From JAFGBM01 sp964610155 (lineage in GTDB: Bacteria; Actinomycetota; Actinomycetes; Actinomycetales; Demequinaceae), in NCBI GenBank assembly GCA_964610155.1, contig CAZSUY010000005.1:60764-124763 (forward strand): DNA of 64,000 bases, read 5' to 3'. This document shows positions 1 to 8,832 of this stretch, in pieces; within the stretch, counting starts at the first letter, position 1, and the number at the start of each line of letters is the position of its first letter. Position numbers and translations under genes: made by a program. The notes below the pieces were generated by a model. The model ran no database searches, was not told the DNA's origin, and saw only the letters and a list, made by a program, of their open reading frames with translations.

Positions 1-80
1 CCGTCAAGAACGGCAAGACCCAACTTCTCATCCGCCGGGACACCGTGGAGGACCTACTCGCCTGGGACGTCGCGCCCTAG
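1..80 (+). CDS. lysA: Diaminopimelate decarboxylase, C-terminal end only (partial)
   Basis: The window opens inside a gene; only its last 25 codons are visible (frame 3, stop TAG at 78-80). The tail contains RRDTVEDLLAWDV, which resembles the actinobacterial LysA C-terminus (RRETxDDLL...V). LysA makes L-lysine from meso-diaminopimelate with PLP. lysA directly before hom-thrC-thrB is the usual actinobacterial order, although here two small genes separate it from hom. The stop codon overlaps the stop of the convergent phosphatase gene within one CTAG. The call rests on a short tail plus synteny. Confidence 0.7.
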   Translation, partial: VKNGKTQLLIRRDTVEDLLAWDVAP

Positions 81-628
81 CCGATCCACGCCAAGATGGC
101 GTGGAGGCTTTCCTTGATCTGATTCATCACCTTCGTGTGCGTCGCATGGCTGAGCCTGTGGGGGTCCAAGATACTCGCCTGATGGACATCGGAGAGTTGG
201 GTTCGAGCGGAGTGGAGCGCCGATGAAGCCGAGCGGATCCGCTCCGAACGTTCGAAGTGGTGGGGGCGTTGGGCGAACATCGTCAACGCCGCAGCCTCCG
301 TGAGGAGGAAGACCGTCGACGGGAGATGGCCCAGACGCTGAGTAATCCACGCGCGGTGATCGGTGGCCGCGACGAGGACGAGATCGGCCTCATTGATGGC
401 GTCAATGGTCAGTTGGGTTGGTTCATGCGTACCCGCATCGAGTTCTTCTGCCGCAAGAACCTCTTGCGCGACCTCGGAGACCTCCCATCCGGACATCGCG
501 TAGGTTCCGGCTGATTTCACGGCGGCATCCTCCTGCCAGGCTCGGCTGAGGTGGAGTTCCATCGCAACGGAGCGGCAGAGGTTGCTCGTGCACACGCAGA
601 GAATCTTGGGGGCAAGCCCTTCGGTCAT
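77..628 (-). CDS. Low-molecular-weight protein tyrosine phosphatase family protein
   Basis: A 183-residue cytoplasmic protein with the CX5R phosphate-binding loop near the N-terminus (CTSNLCRS, Cys13 and Arg19) and a late Asp-Pro pair (about residue 155, ILDPHR) matching the general-acid position of the LMW-PTP family. Members dephosphorylate phosphotyrosine or reduce arsenate; no arsenic gene is nearby, so tyrosine phosphatase is more likely. The ATG at 628 is preferred over an upstream start at 655 because GGGAGGG lies 5 nt before it. It is somewhat longer than the typical 150-160 residues. It converges on lysA and overlaps it by 4 nt, and is divergent from the repeat protein that follows. 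Confidence 0.78.
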   Translation of the reverse strand: MTEGLAPKILCVCTSNLCRSVAMELHLSRAWQEDAAVKSAGTYAMSGWEVSEVAQEVLAAEELDAGTHEPTQLTIDAINEADLVLVAATDHRAWITQRLGHLPSTVFLLTEAAALTMFAQRPHHFERSERIRSASSALHSARTQLSDVHQASILDPHRLSHATHTKVMNQIKESLHAILAWIG

Positions 629-685
629 TAGACCCTCCCACCAGCCGCTCGACACTGCGCCGCGACATCCCTGAGACTATCGGGG

Positions 686-1006
686 TTGAGGGTCCCTCGG
701 GTAAGGGATATTCCGGAGGGTGTGTTTCGCTCTCGTGCCCTCGACCCCAACACTCCCCGTGGTGAGTCGGTCCCTTTCGCCGCGCACCGTGACATGCGGG
801 TGAGGGCGGCGGTTGCCTCCAGGGTCGATGCCCCGATGGCCTCCCTTATCTCGCTCGCGCATGAGAGCGATGTTCGAGTTCGAGAGGCACTCGTGGTCAA
901 CCCCTCCAGCCCGCTGTGGGTGGTGCAGACGCTTGCGGCGGACAACAGGCCTGAGATCCGTGACCGAGCCCTGGCCCGGCTAAGGGCACTCGGCTCCATG
1001 GAGTAG
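686..1006 (+). CDS. Small variant leucine-rich repeat (LRV/HEAT-like) protein
   Basis: A 106-residue protein. From about residue 33 it consists of roughly three helical repeats of about 23 residues with the pattern D-x-R-V-R-x-A-L/V and P-x-x-x-V/L-x-x-L-A, as in the leucine-rich repeat variant family common in Actinobacteria. It has no signal peptide, membrane helix or catalytic motif. Such repeats usually make a protein-binding surface; the partner cannot be told from sequence. The start used is TTG at 686; a later GTG near 720 follows GGAGGG very closely and cannot be excluded. Its stop lies inside the first copy of a 13-bp direct repeat. Confidence 0.55.
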   Translation: MRVPRVRDIPEGVFRSRALDPNTPRGESVPFAAHRDMRVRAAVASRVDAPMASLISLAHESDVRVREALVVNPSSPLWVVQTLAADNRPEIRDRALARLRALGSME

Positions 1007-1028
1007 AGGTTTACGTGGAGTAGAGGTT
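999..1028. repeat. 13-bp direct repeat before hom
   Basis: TGGAGTAGAGGTT occurs at 999-1011 and again at 1016-1028, a 17-bp period. The first copy contains the stop codon of the upstream gene. It may be a simple local duplication; no binding protein can be proposed. Confidence 0.6.
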
Positions 1029-1111
1029 CATTCCGCGCCCTCTCGATGCCGGATCCGGTGGATCCCGCCGATCCCTGGGGGCCGTTTCCTGGTGACGCCC
1101 CGTCCCTCGGC

Positions 1112-1124
1112 TAGAGTAAGCGCG
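1112..1124 (+). promoter_or_regulatory. Leaderless promoter of hom
   Basis: TAGAGT at 1112-1117 fits the actinobacterial -10 form TANNNT and ends 6 nt before the GTG start at 1124, so the transcript would begin at or next to the start codon. No Shine-Dalgarno sequence precedes the GTG. There is no clear -35 element. Confidence 0.55.
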
Positions 1125-2419
1125 TGGCAGATGTTCCTCCCAGCGTGAAGATCGCTCTTCTCGGGGCCGGCACCGTCGGCTCGGAGGTCGCGCGCCTGCT
1201 CATCGATCACCAGGACGATCTGAGCAACCGCATCGGCGCCATCCCCGAGGTCGTCGGCATCGCCACCCTGGAGCCGGACGACGAGAGCCTCAAGGGCCTG
1301 CCCCGTGACCTCATCACCACCGACGCGGCCGCCCTCATCCCAAAGGCCGACATCGTCGTCGAGTTGATCGGCGGGATCGAGCCGGCCAAGACCTTCGTGC
1401 TCGACGCCCTCCGCGCCGGGAAGGCCGTCGTGACCGCGAACAAGGCCCTGCTGGCGGCCCATGGTCCCGAGATCTTCGAGACCGCCGACGCCAACGGCGC
1501 AGACCTCTATTTCGAGGCCGCGGTCGGGGGTGCCATCCCCATCATCCGCCCCGTCCGCGAAAGCCTCGCGGGGGATCGCATCGTCCGCATCCTCGGCATC
1601 GTCAACGGGACCACCAACTTCGTCCTCGACCGCATGACGACCGACCACCTGGCCTATGACGTCGCCCTCAAGGAGGCCCAGGAGGAGGGGTATGCCGAGG
1701 CTGACCCGACGGCCGACGTCGAGGGCTACGACGCCGCGTCGAAGATCGCCATATTGGCGTCCCTCGCCTTCCACATGAGGGTGAGCCTCGACGATGTCTA
1801 TCGCGAGGGAATCACCGAGATCACCCCACATGACGTGACCGCGGCAGCGGAATCCGGGCACGTCATCAAGCTGCTCGGCATCGCCCAGCGCACCGATGCA
1901 GGGGTTACCGTCCGGGTCCATCCCGCGCTCGTGCCCCTCTCCCACCCCCTCGCCAACGTCGGCGGCGCCTACAACGCCGTCTTCATCGAGGCGGAGGCCG
2001 CTGGCGAGTTGATGTTCTACGGGAAGGGTGCCGGAGGGGTGCCGACCGCGTCGGCCGTATTGGGGGACATCGTGAGCGTCGCCCGGCATCGCGCCCTTGG
2101 CGGCAAGGGCCCCCGCGAGTCCAACTACGTCTCGCTTCCCGTGCTGCCCATCGCCTCGTCGCGGACCCGCTTCCAGATTCGCCTGGAGGTCGCGGACCGG
2201 CCCGGGGTGCTGGCCAAGGTCGCCGCGATCCTCGGGGCCCACGACGTCTCAATCGAAACCGTCCGGCAGCCTCCGAGCGGGGGAGGCGACGGCCGGGCCC
2301 ACCTCGTCATCGCGACCCACGAGGCCGTCGAATCCGACCTCAGCGCGACGGTCGAGGAGATCCGGGCGTGCGAGGTGGTCCATTCGGTGTTGTCCGTCCT
2401 ACGGATCGAGGGGGAGTAA
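1124..2419 (+). CDS. hom: Homoserine dehydrogenase
   Basis: A 431-residue enzyme reducing aspartate semialdehyde to homoserine, the branch point to threonine and methionine. The N-terminal Rossmann domain has GAGTVG at residues 14-19. The catalytic domain carries NANK-type and NGTTNF motifs and the EGYAEADPTADVEG segment characteristic of the family. The last 80 or so residues form an ACT domain (VADRPGVLAKVAAILG), which in actinobacterial enzymes mediates threonine feedback. The GTG start lies 6 nt after TAGAGT and lacks a Shine-Dalgarno, suggesting leaderless translation. The stop TAA shares one base with the thrC ATG, so hom and thrC are translationally coupled. Confidence 0.96.
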   Translation: MADVPPSVKIALLGAGTVGSEVARLLIDHQDDLSNRIGAIPEVVGIATLEPDDESLKGLPRDLITTDAAALIPKADIVVELIGGIEPAKTFVLDALRAGKAVVTANKALLAAHGPEIFETADANGADLYFEAAVGGAIPIIRPVRESLAGDRIVRILGIVNGTTNFVLDRMTTDHLAYDVALKEAQEEGYAEADPTADVEGYDAASKIAILASLAFHMRVSLDDVYREGITEITPHDVTAAAESGHVIKLLGIAQRTDAGVTVRVHPALVPLSHPLANVGGAYNAVFIEAEAAGELMFYGKGAGGVPTASAVLGDIVSVARHRALGGKGPRESNYVSLPVLPIASSRTRFQIRLEVADRPGVLAKVAAILGAHDVSIETVRQPPSGGGDGRAHLVIATHEAVESDLSATVEEIRACEVVHSVLSVLRIEGE

Positions 2420-3477
2420 TGGCTCTCTGGCGTGGGGTCATCAGCGAGTACCTTGACTGGCTGCCCTTCGATGGGGAAGACCCGATCGTCACTCTGGGCG
2501 AGGGGGGCACCCCCCTGGTTGTGGCCGACGCGATCTCCCGGCGGGTGGGGGCGGAGGTTTTCCTCAAGGTCGAGGGCGCGAACCCCACCGGGTCCTTCAA
2601 AGACCGGGGCATGACGACCGCGATTACCCACGCCATCGTTGAGGGTTCAACAACGGTTATCTGCGCCTCGACGGGGAATACCTCGGCCTCGGCAGCGGCA
2701 TACGCTGCGCGCGCCGGACTCGTGTGCGTAGTCATCCTTCCCCAGGGCAAGATCGCAGTGGGCAAGATGGCCCAGGCCATAGTCCACGGCGCGAGGCTTC
2801 TCCAGGTGGACGGGAACTTCGACGACTGCCTCGCCATCGTCCGGGCTCTCTCCGAGGATTACCCGGTAACGCTCGTCAATTCCCTAAACCCTTACCGGCT
2901 CCAGGGCCAGAAGACGGCCGCGTTCGAGATCTGCGACGCCCTGGGGGACGCGCCCGACATCCACGTGCTTCCCGTCGGGAACGCCGGAAACATCTCGGCG
3001 TACTGGATGGGGTACACCGAGTACGCGGAGAAAGGTCCGGCGACCCACCGGCCACGCATGTGGGGCGTCCAGGCCGAGGGGGCGGCTCCCTTCATCAAGG
3101 GCGAGCCCATCAAGAACCCCGAGACGGTTGCTACCGCTATCCGCATCGGCAATCCGGCGTCGTGGGACCTAGCCGTAGCCGCCCGCGACGAGTCCGGCGG
3201 CTGGATCCGGGCCGTGAGCGATCGTCAGATACTCGACGCCCAAGCGATGATCGCGGCCGAGGTTGGGGTCTTCGTCGAGCCCGCCTCCGCGGCCTCCGTC
3301 GCCGGGCTCCTGGTTGCGGCGTCCTCGGGCGAGGTCCCGGCCGGAGCTCGCATCACCTGCACGGTCACGGGGAACGGGCTCAAGGATACCGAGACGGCGC
3401 TGACGGGACGCGACCTCAACCCGATTGTCATCCCGGTTGACGTGGCGGCCGCCGCCGACGCCTTGTGTCTGCGATGA
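2419..3477 (+). CDS. thrC: Threonine synthase
   Basis: A 352-residue PLP enzyme converting O-phosphohomoserine to threonine. The PLP lysine is Lys61 in GSFKDRG, followed by the CASTGNTSASAAAYAA loop and a glycine-rich phosphate site (PVGNAGN). Its length fits the short, single-domain class of threonine synthase found in Actinobacteria. The reading frame stays open upstream to about 2368, but the ATG at 2419 overlapping the hom stop (TAATG) gives the normal N-terminus. Middle gene of hom-thrC-thrB. Confidence 0.96.
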   Translation: MALWRGVISEYLDWLPFDGEDPIVTLGEGGTPLVVADAISRRVGAEVFLKVEGANPTGSFKDRGMTTAITHAIVEGSTTVICASTGNTSASAAAYAARAGLVCVVILPQGKIAVGKMAQAIVHGARLLQVDGNFDDCLAIVRALSEDYPVTLVNSLNPYRLQGQKTAAFEICDALGDAPDIHVLPVGNAGNISAYWMGYTEYAEKGPATHRPRMWGVQAEGAAPFIKGEPIKNPETVATAIRIGNPASWDLAVAARDESGGWIRAVSDRQILDAQAMIAAEVGVFVEPASAASVAGLLVAASSGEVPAGARITCTVTGNGLKDTETALTGRDLNPIVIPVDVAAAADALCLR

Positions 3478-3490
3478 GGAGGGTGCTGCG

Positions 3491-4420
3491 ATGAGGTTCG
3501 CCGCCGATCACGTCCGGGTCACTGTCCCCGGCAGCGCGGGGAACCTGGGCCCGGGTTTCGACTGTCTTGGCATCGCGCTCGGCGTCGTCGACACCATCGA
3601 GGTGAGCCTGCTCGCCTCGACAGACCTCATCGTCGAGGTTACCGGGGAGGGTGAGGGCCGGGTCCCCCTCGATGAATCCCATCTGTTTGTCAGCACCCTC
3701 CGAGCGGCGCTCGATCGGCTCGATGCCCCCGGCACAGGCCTCCACGTGATCGCCCACAATTCGATTCCCCACGGGCAGGGGCTGGGGTCTTCCGCCGCGA
3801 CCGCCGTCGCCGCACTCGTGGCCGCGCGCGCCCTTCTCGCCGAACCCGAGGCCTTGGGCCTTGAGGCCATCCTGACCATGGTGACCGCGCTGGAGGGGCA
3901 TCCGGACAATGCCGGACCCGCGCTACTCGGGGGGGCGGTGGTCTGCTGGCAGGATGACGCAGGGGCCCATGCGACCCCGCTTGAGGTCGCGGAGGGAATC
4001 GAGACCGCCGTGCTCATCCCTCACGGAGTGGTGCCGACTGTCGAGGCACGGGCATGCCTCCCGGCGACCGTCCCCCATCGGGACGCGGCCTTCAACGCAT
4101 CCCGTGCGGCGCTCCTCGTGCACGCCCTCGTGAGCAGTCCCGAGCTCCTCTTTGATGCGACGGAGGACCGCCTTCACCAGGACTACCGATCTAGTCACAT
4201 GCCGTCGGCGATTGCGATGATGCAGGAACTCCGGGAGAGGGGGCTTGCAGCGGTCGTCTCGGGGGCCGGGCCTGCCGTCCTCGTGCTGGGGCTCGGCCTA
4301 GCCAGTGAGGGCTTCGCGACCGGGCCGGTCGCCTGGGCCGATGGCATCGGGGACGATACTTGGCGGTCAATCCTCACGAGCGAGCGGGTGCCCGGGACGG
4401 CGGTCGAGAGGCTCGGCTGA
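3491..4420 (+). CDS. thrB: Homoserine kinase
   Basis: A 309-residue GHMP-family kinase that phosphorylates homoserine to supply ThrC. The N-terminal VTVPGSAGNLGPGFDCLGIA motif and the ATP loop PHGQGLGSSAAT (about residue 95) are diagnostic, as is the C-terminal VVSGAGPAVLVL glycine motif. The ATG at 3491 is chosen because GAGGAGGG lies 6-8 nt upstream; the open frame extends further back into thrC but without family-like residues. Last gene of the threonine operon; the TetR promoter follows. Confidence 0.95.
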   Translation: MRFAADHVRVTVPGSAGNLGPGFDCLGIALGVVDTIEVSLLASTDLIVEVTGEGEGRVPLDESHLFVSTLRAALDRLDAPGTGLHVIAHNSIPHGQGLGSSAATAVAALVAARALLAEPEALGLEAILTMVTALEGHPDNAGPALLGGAVVCWQDDAGAHATPLEVAEGIETAVLIPHGVVPTVEARACLPATVPHRDAAFNASRAALLVHALVSSPELLFDATEDRLHQDYRSSHMPSAIAMMQELRERGLAAVVSGAGPAVLVLGLGLASEGFATGPVAWADGIGDDTWRSILTSERVPGTAVERLG

Positions 4421-4433
4421 GTATTGAACCCAC

Positions 4434-4472
4434 TTGTGAGTGAGTACTCACTCATGTAGTATCACGCCCGTG
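4434..4472 (+). promoter_or_regulatory. tetR promoter with perfect 18-bp palindromic operator
   Basis: TGAGTGAGTACTCACTCA at 4437-4454 is a perfect inverted repeat. It sits between a -35-like TTGTGA (4434-4439) and a -10 TAGTAT (4457-4462) spaced 17 bp apart, and overlaps the -35. Bound repressor would exclude RNA polymerase, so I infer autorepression of tetR and control of the two ABC genes behind it. The -10 ends 7 nt before the GTG at 4470, so the transcript is probably leaderless. Confidence 0.75.
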
Positions 4473-5066
4473 ACTACCGATTCCCGCCGCGCGCCCGCGC
4501 TCTCCATGGAGGAGCGCCGCGAGATGATCCTCGACGCCGCCATCCCGCTGTTCTCCGAGCACGGCCACGCGGTCACGACCAAGCAGATCGCCGACGCGGC
4601 TGGTATCGCCGAGGGTACGGTCTTCCGGGCATTCAAGGACAAACGGGAACTCTGCGAGGCCGCCGTCGCCCGTTATATGGACCCTGAAGCGATTCGCACT
4701 GGCCTCACCTCCATCGACCCGTCCCTCACCCTTGAACAGAAGGTTCGCGCCGTCGTCGTCCTGATGCGTGCCCGCTTCGCCGGGATCACGGGCATCATGA
4801 GCGCGCTCGGCATTAGCGAACGCCACGGCCGCCGCCACATTCGTCGCGGCGCCCCGATCCACCACCATGCGCAGATGGAGGGCCTGCTCTCCGGACTGCT
4901 CGAATCGGAGCGGGACCGCCTCCGCATCGACCCAACCACCTCCGCGCAACTGATCCGACTCATCGTCTTCGCGAGCGAGATCCCCGCGTTCAACGACCCC
5001 AAGGCCCTCACCACCGACGAACTCGTCGACTTCATCCTGCGCGGGATCGCGCGAGAGGACGGCTAG
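4470..5066 (+). CDS. TetR/AcrR family transcriptional regulator
   Basis: A 198-residue DNA-binding repressor. The N-terminal helix-turn-helix (TKQIADAAGIAEGTVFRAF, about residues 32-50) is typical of TetR; the rest is the variable ligand-binding helical domain. The GTG at 4470 is preferred over a GTG at 4440 because 4440 lies inside the palindromic operator and before the -10 box. It is 6 bp upstream of two ABC exporter genes, the usual arrangement for a drug- or metabolite-responsive repressor controlling its own exporter. The inducer cannot be inferred. Confidence 0.88.
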   Translation: MTTDSRRAPALSMEERREMILDAAIPLFSEHGHAVTTKQIADAAGIAEGTVFRAFKDKRELCEAAVARYMDPEAIRTGLTSIDPSLTLEQKVRAVVVLMRARFAGITGIMSALGISERHGRRHIRRGAPIHHHAQMEGLLSGLLESERDRLRIDPTTSAQLIRLIVFASEIPAFNDPKALTTDELVDFILRGIAREDG

Positions 5067-5072
5067 ACCCCC

Positions 5073-6827
5073 ATGCTTTGGAACCTCCTCGTCCGCAGCG
5101 TGCGCCCCCATGGGCGCTTGCTCCTCGGCGTCGTCATCTTCCAGCTCGCCCAGTCGATCGCCAACCTGTACCTGCCGAGCCTCCAGGCCGACCTCATCGA
5201 CAAGGGCGTCGCGAACATCACGAACGGCGTGCCCCGGCCCGACATCGGCCACATCTGGCACGACGGCGGGATTATGCTCGCGCTGACCTTTTTCCAGATC
5301 TCGTGCGCGATCACGGCGGTGTATTTCGGTGCCAAGCTCGCCATGCGCGTGGGACGTGACCTCCGGGCGCACGTCTTCGCGCAGGTCGGCAGCTTCTCCG
5401 AGCACGAGGTGCAACACTTCGGCGCTCCGTCGCTCATCACCCGGACGACGAACGACGTCCAGCAGGTTCAGATGCTCGTCATGATGGCGAGTACCTTCTT
5501 CATCGCCGCGCCCTTCATGTCGATCGGGGGCGTCATCATGGCGCTCCGGCAGGACGTCGGCCTCTCGTGGATCATGGTCGTCTCGATCCCCGTGCTTCTC
5601 GCCGCCGTCAGCGCGATAGTCGTCCGCATGGTGCCCCACTTCCGGCGGATGCAGAAGCGCATCGACGCGATCAACCGGGTGTTGCGCGAGCAACTGACCG
5701 GCATCCGGGTGGTGAGGGCGTTCGTGCGCGAGCCGGTCGAGCGCGAGCGCTTCGCCCAGGCGAACGCCGACGTTACGGAGTCCGCCCTCAAGGCCGGGCG
5801 CCTCATGGTCATGATGTTCCCGACCGTCATGCTCGTCCTCAATCTGTCGAGCGTGGGCGTCCTGTGGTTCGGGGCGACCCGCGTCGACTCCGGCGAAATG
5901 GAGATCGGTGCGCTCTTCGCGTTCCTTCAGTACCTCATGCAGATCCTCATGGCGGTCATGATGGCGACGTTCCTCTTCGTCCTCGTCCCGCGCGCCGCGG
6001 TGGCTGCGGACCGCATCGGAGAGGTGCTTGGCACGGACTCCACCGTCGTCCCCGCCGTCAACCCGGTCGCGAAGTTCGCTGGCAAGGGCGCGGTCGAACT
6101 GCGCGACGTTACCTTCTCCTACCCCGGGGCCGAGAAGCCTGTCCTCTCGAACATCAGTTTCGTTGCCAAGAAGGGCACTCGCACGGCGATCGTCGGGAGC
6201 ACCGGGTCGGGCAAGACGACGCTCGTCAACCTCCTCCCGCGCCTGTACGACGTCACGGAGGGACAGGTTCTCGTCGACGGTGTCGACGTGAGGGAGGCCG
6301 CGCTTGAGGCGCTGTGGTCCCGCATCGGGCTCGTGCCCCAGCGCCCGTACCTATTCACGGGAACGGTCGCGAGCAACCTCCGGTATGGCAACCCCAAGGC
6401 GACTGACGCGGAGCTGTGGGCTGCACTTGAGATCGCCCAGGCCAAGCGCTTCGTCGAGGAGATGCCGGAAGGCCTCGAGACCGAGGTGGCTCAGGGAGGC
6501 ACGACGGTGTCGGGAGGGCAGCGCCAAAGGCTGAGCATCGCGCGCGCCCTCGTGCGGCGCCCCGAGATCCTCATCTTCGACGACTCGTACTCCGCGCTCG
6601 ACACGGCCACGGACGCCCGCCTGCGTCGCGCCCTTCGGACCGCCGTCAAGGACGTGACGGTGATCGTCGTCGCCCAGCGGGTCTCGAGCATCATCGACGC
6701 CGACCAGATCCTCGTGCTGGACGAGGGGAAGATCGTCGCGCGAGGCACGCACGACGAGCTCCTTGAGAGTTCGGAGACGTACCGGGAGATTGTCAGTACC
6801 CAGCTCCGAGCGGAGGAAGTGGCATGA
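5073..6827 (+). CDS. ABC exporter half-transporter with degenerate ATPase site
   Basis: A 584-residue fused membrane domain (six helices, about residues 15-310) and nucleotide-binding domain (about 340-584), type IV ABC exporter fold. Walker A is GSTGSGKTT (about 374). The signature is canonical (VSGGQRQRLS). The Walker B segment reads LIFDDSYSALD, with Asp where the catalytic Glu belongs, and the switch His is replaced by Gln (VVAQRVSSI). These changes are the hallmark of the degenerate-site partner in heterodimeric exporters such as BmrC/BmrD or TM287/288. Its stop overlaps the next gene's ATG by 4 nt, and the partner has the complementary features. Substrate unknown. Confidence 0.9.
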   Translation: MLWNLLVRSVRPHGRLLLGVVIFQLAQSIANLYLPSLQADLIDKGVANITNGVPRPDIGHIWHDGGIMLALTFFQISCAITAVYFGAKLAMRVGRDLRAHVFAQVGSFSEHEVQHFGAPSLITRTTNDVQQVQMLVMMASTFFIAAPFMSIGGVIMALRQDVGLSWIMVVSIPVLLAAVSAIVVRMVPHFRRMQKRIDAINRVLREQLTGIRVVRAFVREPVERERFAQANADVTESALKAGRLMVMMFPTVMLVLNLSSVGVLWFGATRVDSGEMEIGALFAFLQYLMQILMAVMMATFLFVLVPRAAVAADRIGEVLGTDSTVVPAVNPVAKFAGKGAVELRDVTFSYPGAEKPVLSNISFVAKKGTRTAIVGSTGSGKTTLVNLLPRLYDVTEGQVLVDGVDVREAALEALWSRIGLVPQRPYLFTGTVASNLRYGNPKATDAELWAALEIAQAKRFVEEMPEGLETEVAQGGTTVSGGQRQRLSIARALVRRPEILIFDDSYSALDTATDARLRRALRTAVKDVTVIVVAQRVSSIIDADQILVLDEGKIVARGTHDELLESSETYREIVSTQLRAEEVA

Positions 6828-8686
6828 GCGAGCGCCAGAACGACGCGCCGGTCCGTCCCCAGCCGCGACGCGGCCCAGGAGGCCACGGCCCCTTCGGCGG
6901 CATGCAGATGCCAGCCGAGAAGGCCAAGGACTTCAAGGGCTCCGCGCGCAGGCTCGCGGGTCTGCTCGGCCCGGAGAAGGTGTGGGTGGGGATCGTCATC
7001 CTCGTCGGCGCGGCAAGCGTCGCTCTCGCCGTCACGGGACCCAAGATCATCGGCAACGCCACCACGGTCGTCTACGAAGGCCTCATCCACGGTACGGGAG
7101 TCGATTTCCCTCGCCTCCACGGTCTGTTGTTCTGGGTCATGGGGATCTACGTGACGGCCGCGCTCTTCGGACTGCTTCAGGGGCTCATCCTCAACAGCGT
7201 GACCCAGCGAACGGTCTTCAAGTTGAGGGCCCGGGTCGAGGAGAAGATCCATCAACTGCCCCTCCGCTACTTCGACCAGCACCCGCGCGGCGAGCTCCTC
7301 AGCCGCGTGACGAACGACATCGACAACATCTCCCAGTCGCTCCAACAGACGCTCGCGCAACTCTTCATGTCCGCGCTGACCGTCTTGGGCGTCATCGGCA
7401 TGATGTTCTCCATCTCGTGGCGCCTTGCCCTCATTGCACTCGTGTCCGTCCCACTGACGGCGGGAATTGCGATGATGGTCGCCAAACGCTCGCAGAAGAT
7501 GTTCGTAGCGCAGTGGAAGCACACCGGGACGCTGAATGCGCAGATCGAGGACATGTACACGGGGCACGCGCTCGTCAAGGTCTTTGGGCGTCAGAAGGAG
7601 GTCGAGGCTCGCTTCGAGGAGGAGAACGAGAGGCTTTACAGGGCGAGCTTCGGGGCCCAATTCGTCAGCGGGATCATCATGCCCGCGACGATGTTCGTGG
7701 GGAACCTCGCCTATGTGGCGATCGCGGTGGTCGGCGGGGTCATGGTCGCCCACGGTTCGCTCCCGCTCGGCGACATCCAGGCGTTCATCATGTACACCCG
7801 GCAGTTCACGCAGCCCTTGGCTCAGCTCGGCTCGATGGCGAACCTCCTGCAATCCGGGGTGGCGAGCGCGGAGCGGGTGTTCGAACTTCTCGACGCCGAC
7901 CCTCAGTCCGACGACCCAAGCCCCGCGAAGAGCCCCCGATCGAAGCACGGTGAGTTGAGGTTCGAGAACGTCTCGTTCCGCTACGTGCCAGACCAGCCCC
8001 TCATCCACGACCTCTCGCTCGTCGCGTGTCCCGGAAAGACCGTCGCGATCGTCGGCCCGACGGGCGCGGGCAAGACGACCCTCGTCAACCTCATCATGCG
8101 GTTCTACGAACTCGACGGTGGGCGCATCACGCTCGACGGCGTCGACATATCTGAGATGACCCGCGATGACCTCCGCGCCCGCACGGGCATGGTGCTCCAG
8201 GACACGTGGCTCTTCGAGGGGACGATCCGCGAGAACATCGCGTACGGGCGTCCCGATGCGACGGAGAAGGACATCCACAGGGCGGCTGAGGCCGCGTACG
8301 TCGACCGCTTCGTCCACGCGCTCCCGGACGGATACAACACAGTTCTTGACGACAACGCCTCCAACATCAGCGCGGGGGAGAAGCAGCTCATCACCATAGC
8401 CCGCGCTTTCCTTGCCCGACCGAGTGTGCTCATCCTCGACGAGGCGACATCGTCCGTCGACACCCGCACCGAACTCCTCGTCCAGCACGCCATGATCGAG
8501 CTGCGCAAGGATAGGACGAGCTTCGTCATCGCGCACCGACTCTCGACCATCCGCGATGCGGACCTCATCCTCGTCATGGAGGAGGGAGCGATCGTCGAGC
8601 AGGGCACGCACCACGAGCTGCTCGAGGCCAAGGGCGCGTATGCACGCCTGTACGAGGCACAATTCGCCGCACCGGTGGAGGAGTAG
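6824..8686 (+). CDS. ABC exporter half-transporter, catalytic partner
   Basis: A 620-residue half-transporter with a cytoplasmic N-terminal extension of about 45 residues rich in Pro, Gly and charge, six membrane helices, and a nucleotide-binding domain. Walker A is GPTGAGKTT (about 411), Walker B is LILDEATSSVD with the catalytic Glu, and the switch His is present (VIAHRLSTI). The signature is non-canonical, ISAGEKQ in place of LSGGQ, so the degenerate composite site pairs this signature with the degenerate Walker B of the upstream gene, leaving one hydrolytic site. The ATGA overlap implies co-translation and heterodimer assembly. Likely a drug or lipid exporter under the TetR repressor. Confidence 0.9.
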   Translation: MSERQNDAPVRPQPRRGPGGHGPFGGMQMPAEKAKDFKGSARRLAGLLGPEKVWVGIVILVGAASVALAVTGPKIIGNATTVVYEGLIHGTGVDFPRLHGLLFWVMGIYVTAALFGLLQGLILNSVTQRTVFKLRARVEEKIHQLPLRYFDQHPRGELLSRVTNDIDNISQSLQQTLAQLFMSALTVLGVIGMMFSISWRLALIALVSVPLTAGIAMMVAKRSQKMFVAQWKHTGTLNAQIEDMYTGHALVKVFGRQKEVEARFEEENERLYRASFGAQFVSGIIMPATMFVGNLAYVAIAVVGGVMVAHGSLPLGDIQAFIMYTRQFTQPLAQLGSMANLLQSGVASAERVFELLDADPQSDDPSPAKSPRSKHGELRFENVSFRYVPDQPLIHDLSLVACPGKTVAIVGPTGAGKTTLVNLIMRFYELDGGRITLDGVDISEMTRDDLRARTGMVLQDTWLFEGTIRENIAYGRPDATEKDIHRAAEAAYVDRFVHALPDGYNTVLDDNASNISAGEKQLITIARAFLARPSVLILDEATSSVDTRTELLVQHAMIELRKDRTSFVIAHRLSTIRDADLILVMEEGAIVEQGTHHELLEAKGAYARLYEAQFAAPVEE

Positions 8687-8729
8687 GCCCGCTTGACGCG
8701 GCGTGTTTTAGGTTCGTGCCCAGGGGTGC

Positions 8730-8735
8730 TACCCT
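8730..8735 (+). promoter_or_regulatory. Candidate -10 element for rho
   Basis: TACCCT is the best TANNNT hexamer in the 211-bp gap before rho. It would give a leader of about 155 nt containing short hairpins (for example CGGC/GCCG around 8861-8872) and a 22-codon ORF overlapping the rho start. No good -35 is visible at the expected distance; TTGACG at 8693-8698 is too far upstream. Confidence 0.3.
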
Positions 8736-8832
8736 GAGGGTGCCTTCCAGGAGGGCGCCGCCACATAGGTAGGGCCCAACATTCCGGAAGCAATCCACGA
8801 GGAGCGCGTCCAAATAGGCGTTGCTTGGCAAC

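Noticed and set aside
1028..2242. A 404-codon open frame antisense to hom
   Set aside because: Antisense shadow; hom is complete with all family motifs.
6491..8662. A 723-codon open frame antisense to the second ABC gene
   Set aside because: Long antisense frames are expected opposite GC-rich genes with G/C third positions; the sense strand encodes a complete ABC transporter and the antisense product has no recognisable domain.
8693..8735. TTGACG (8693) with TACCCT (8730) as a paired rho promoter
   Set aside because: The spacing of 31 bp is far outside the normal 15-19 bp; only the -10 is kept, at low confidence.
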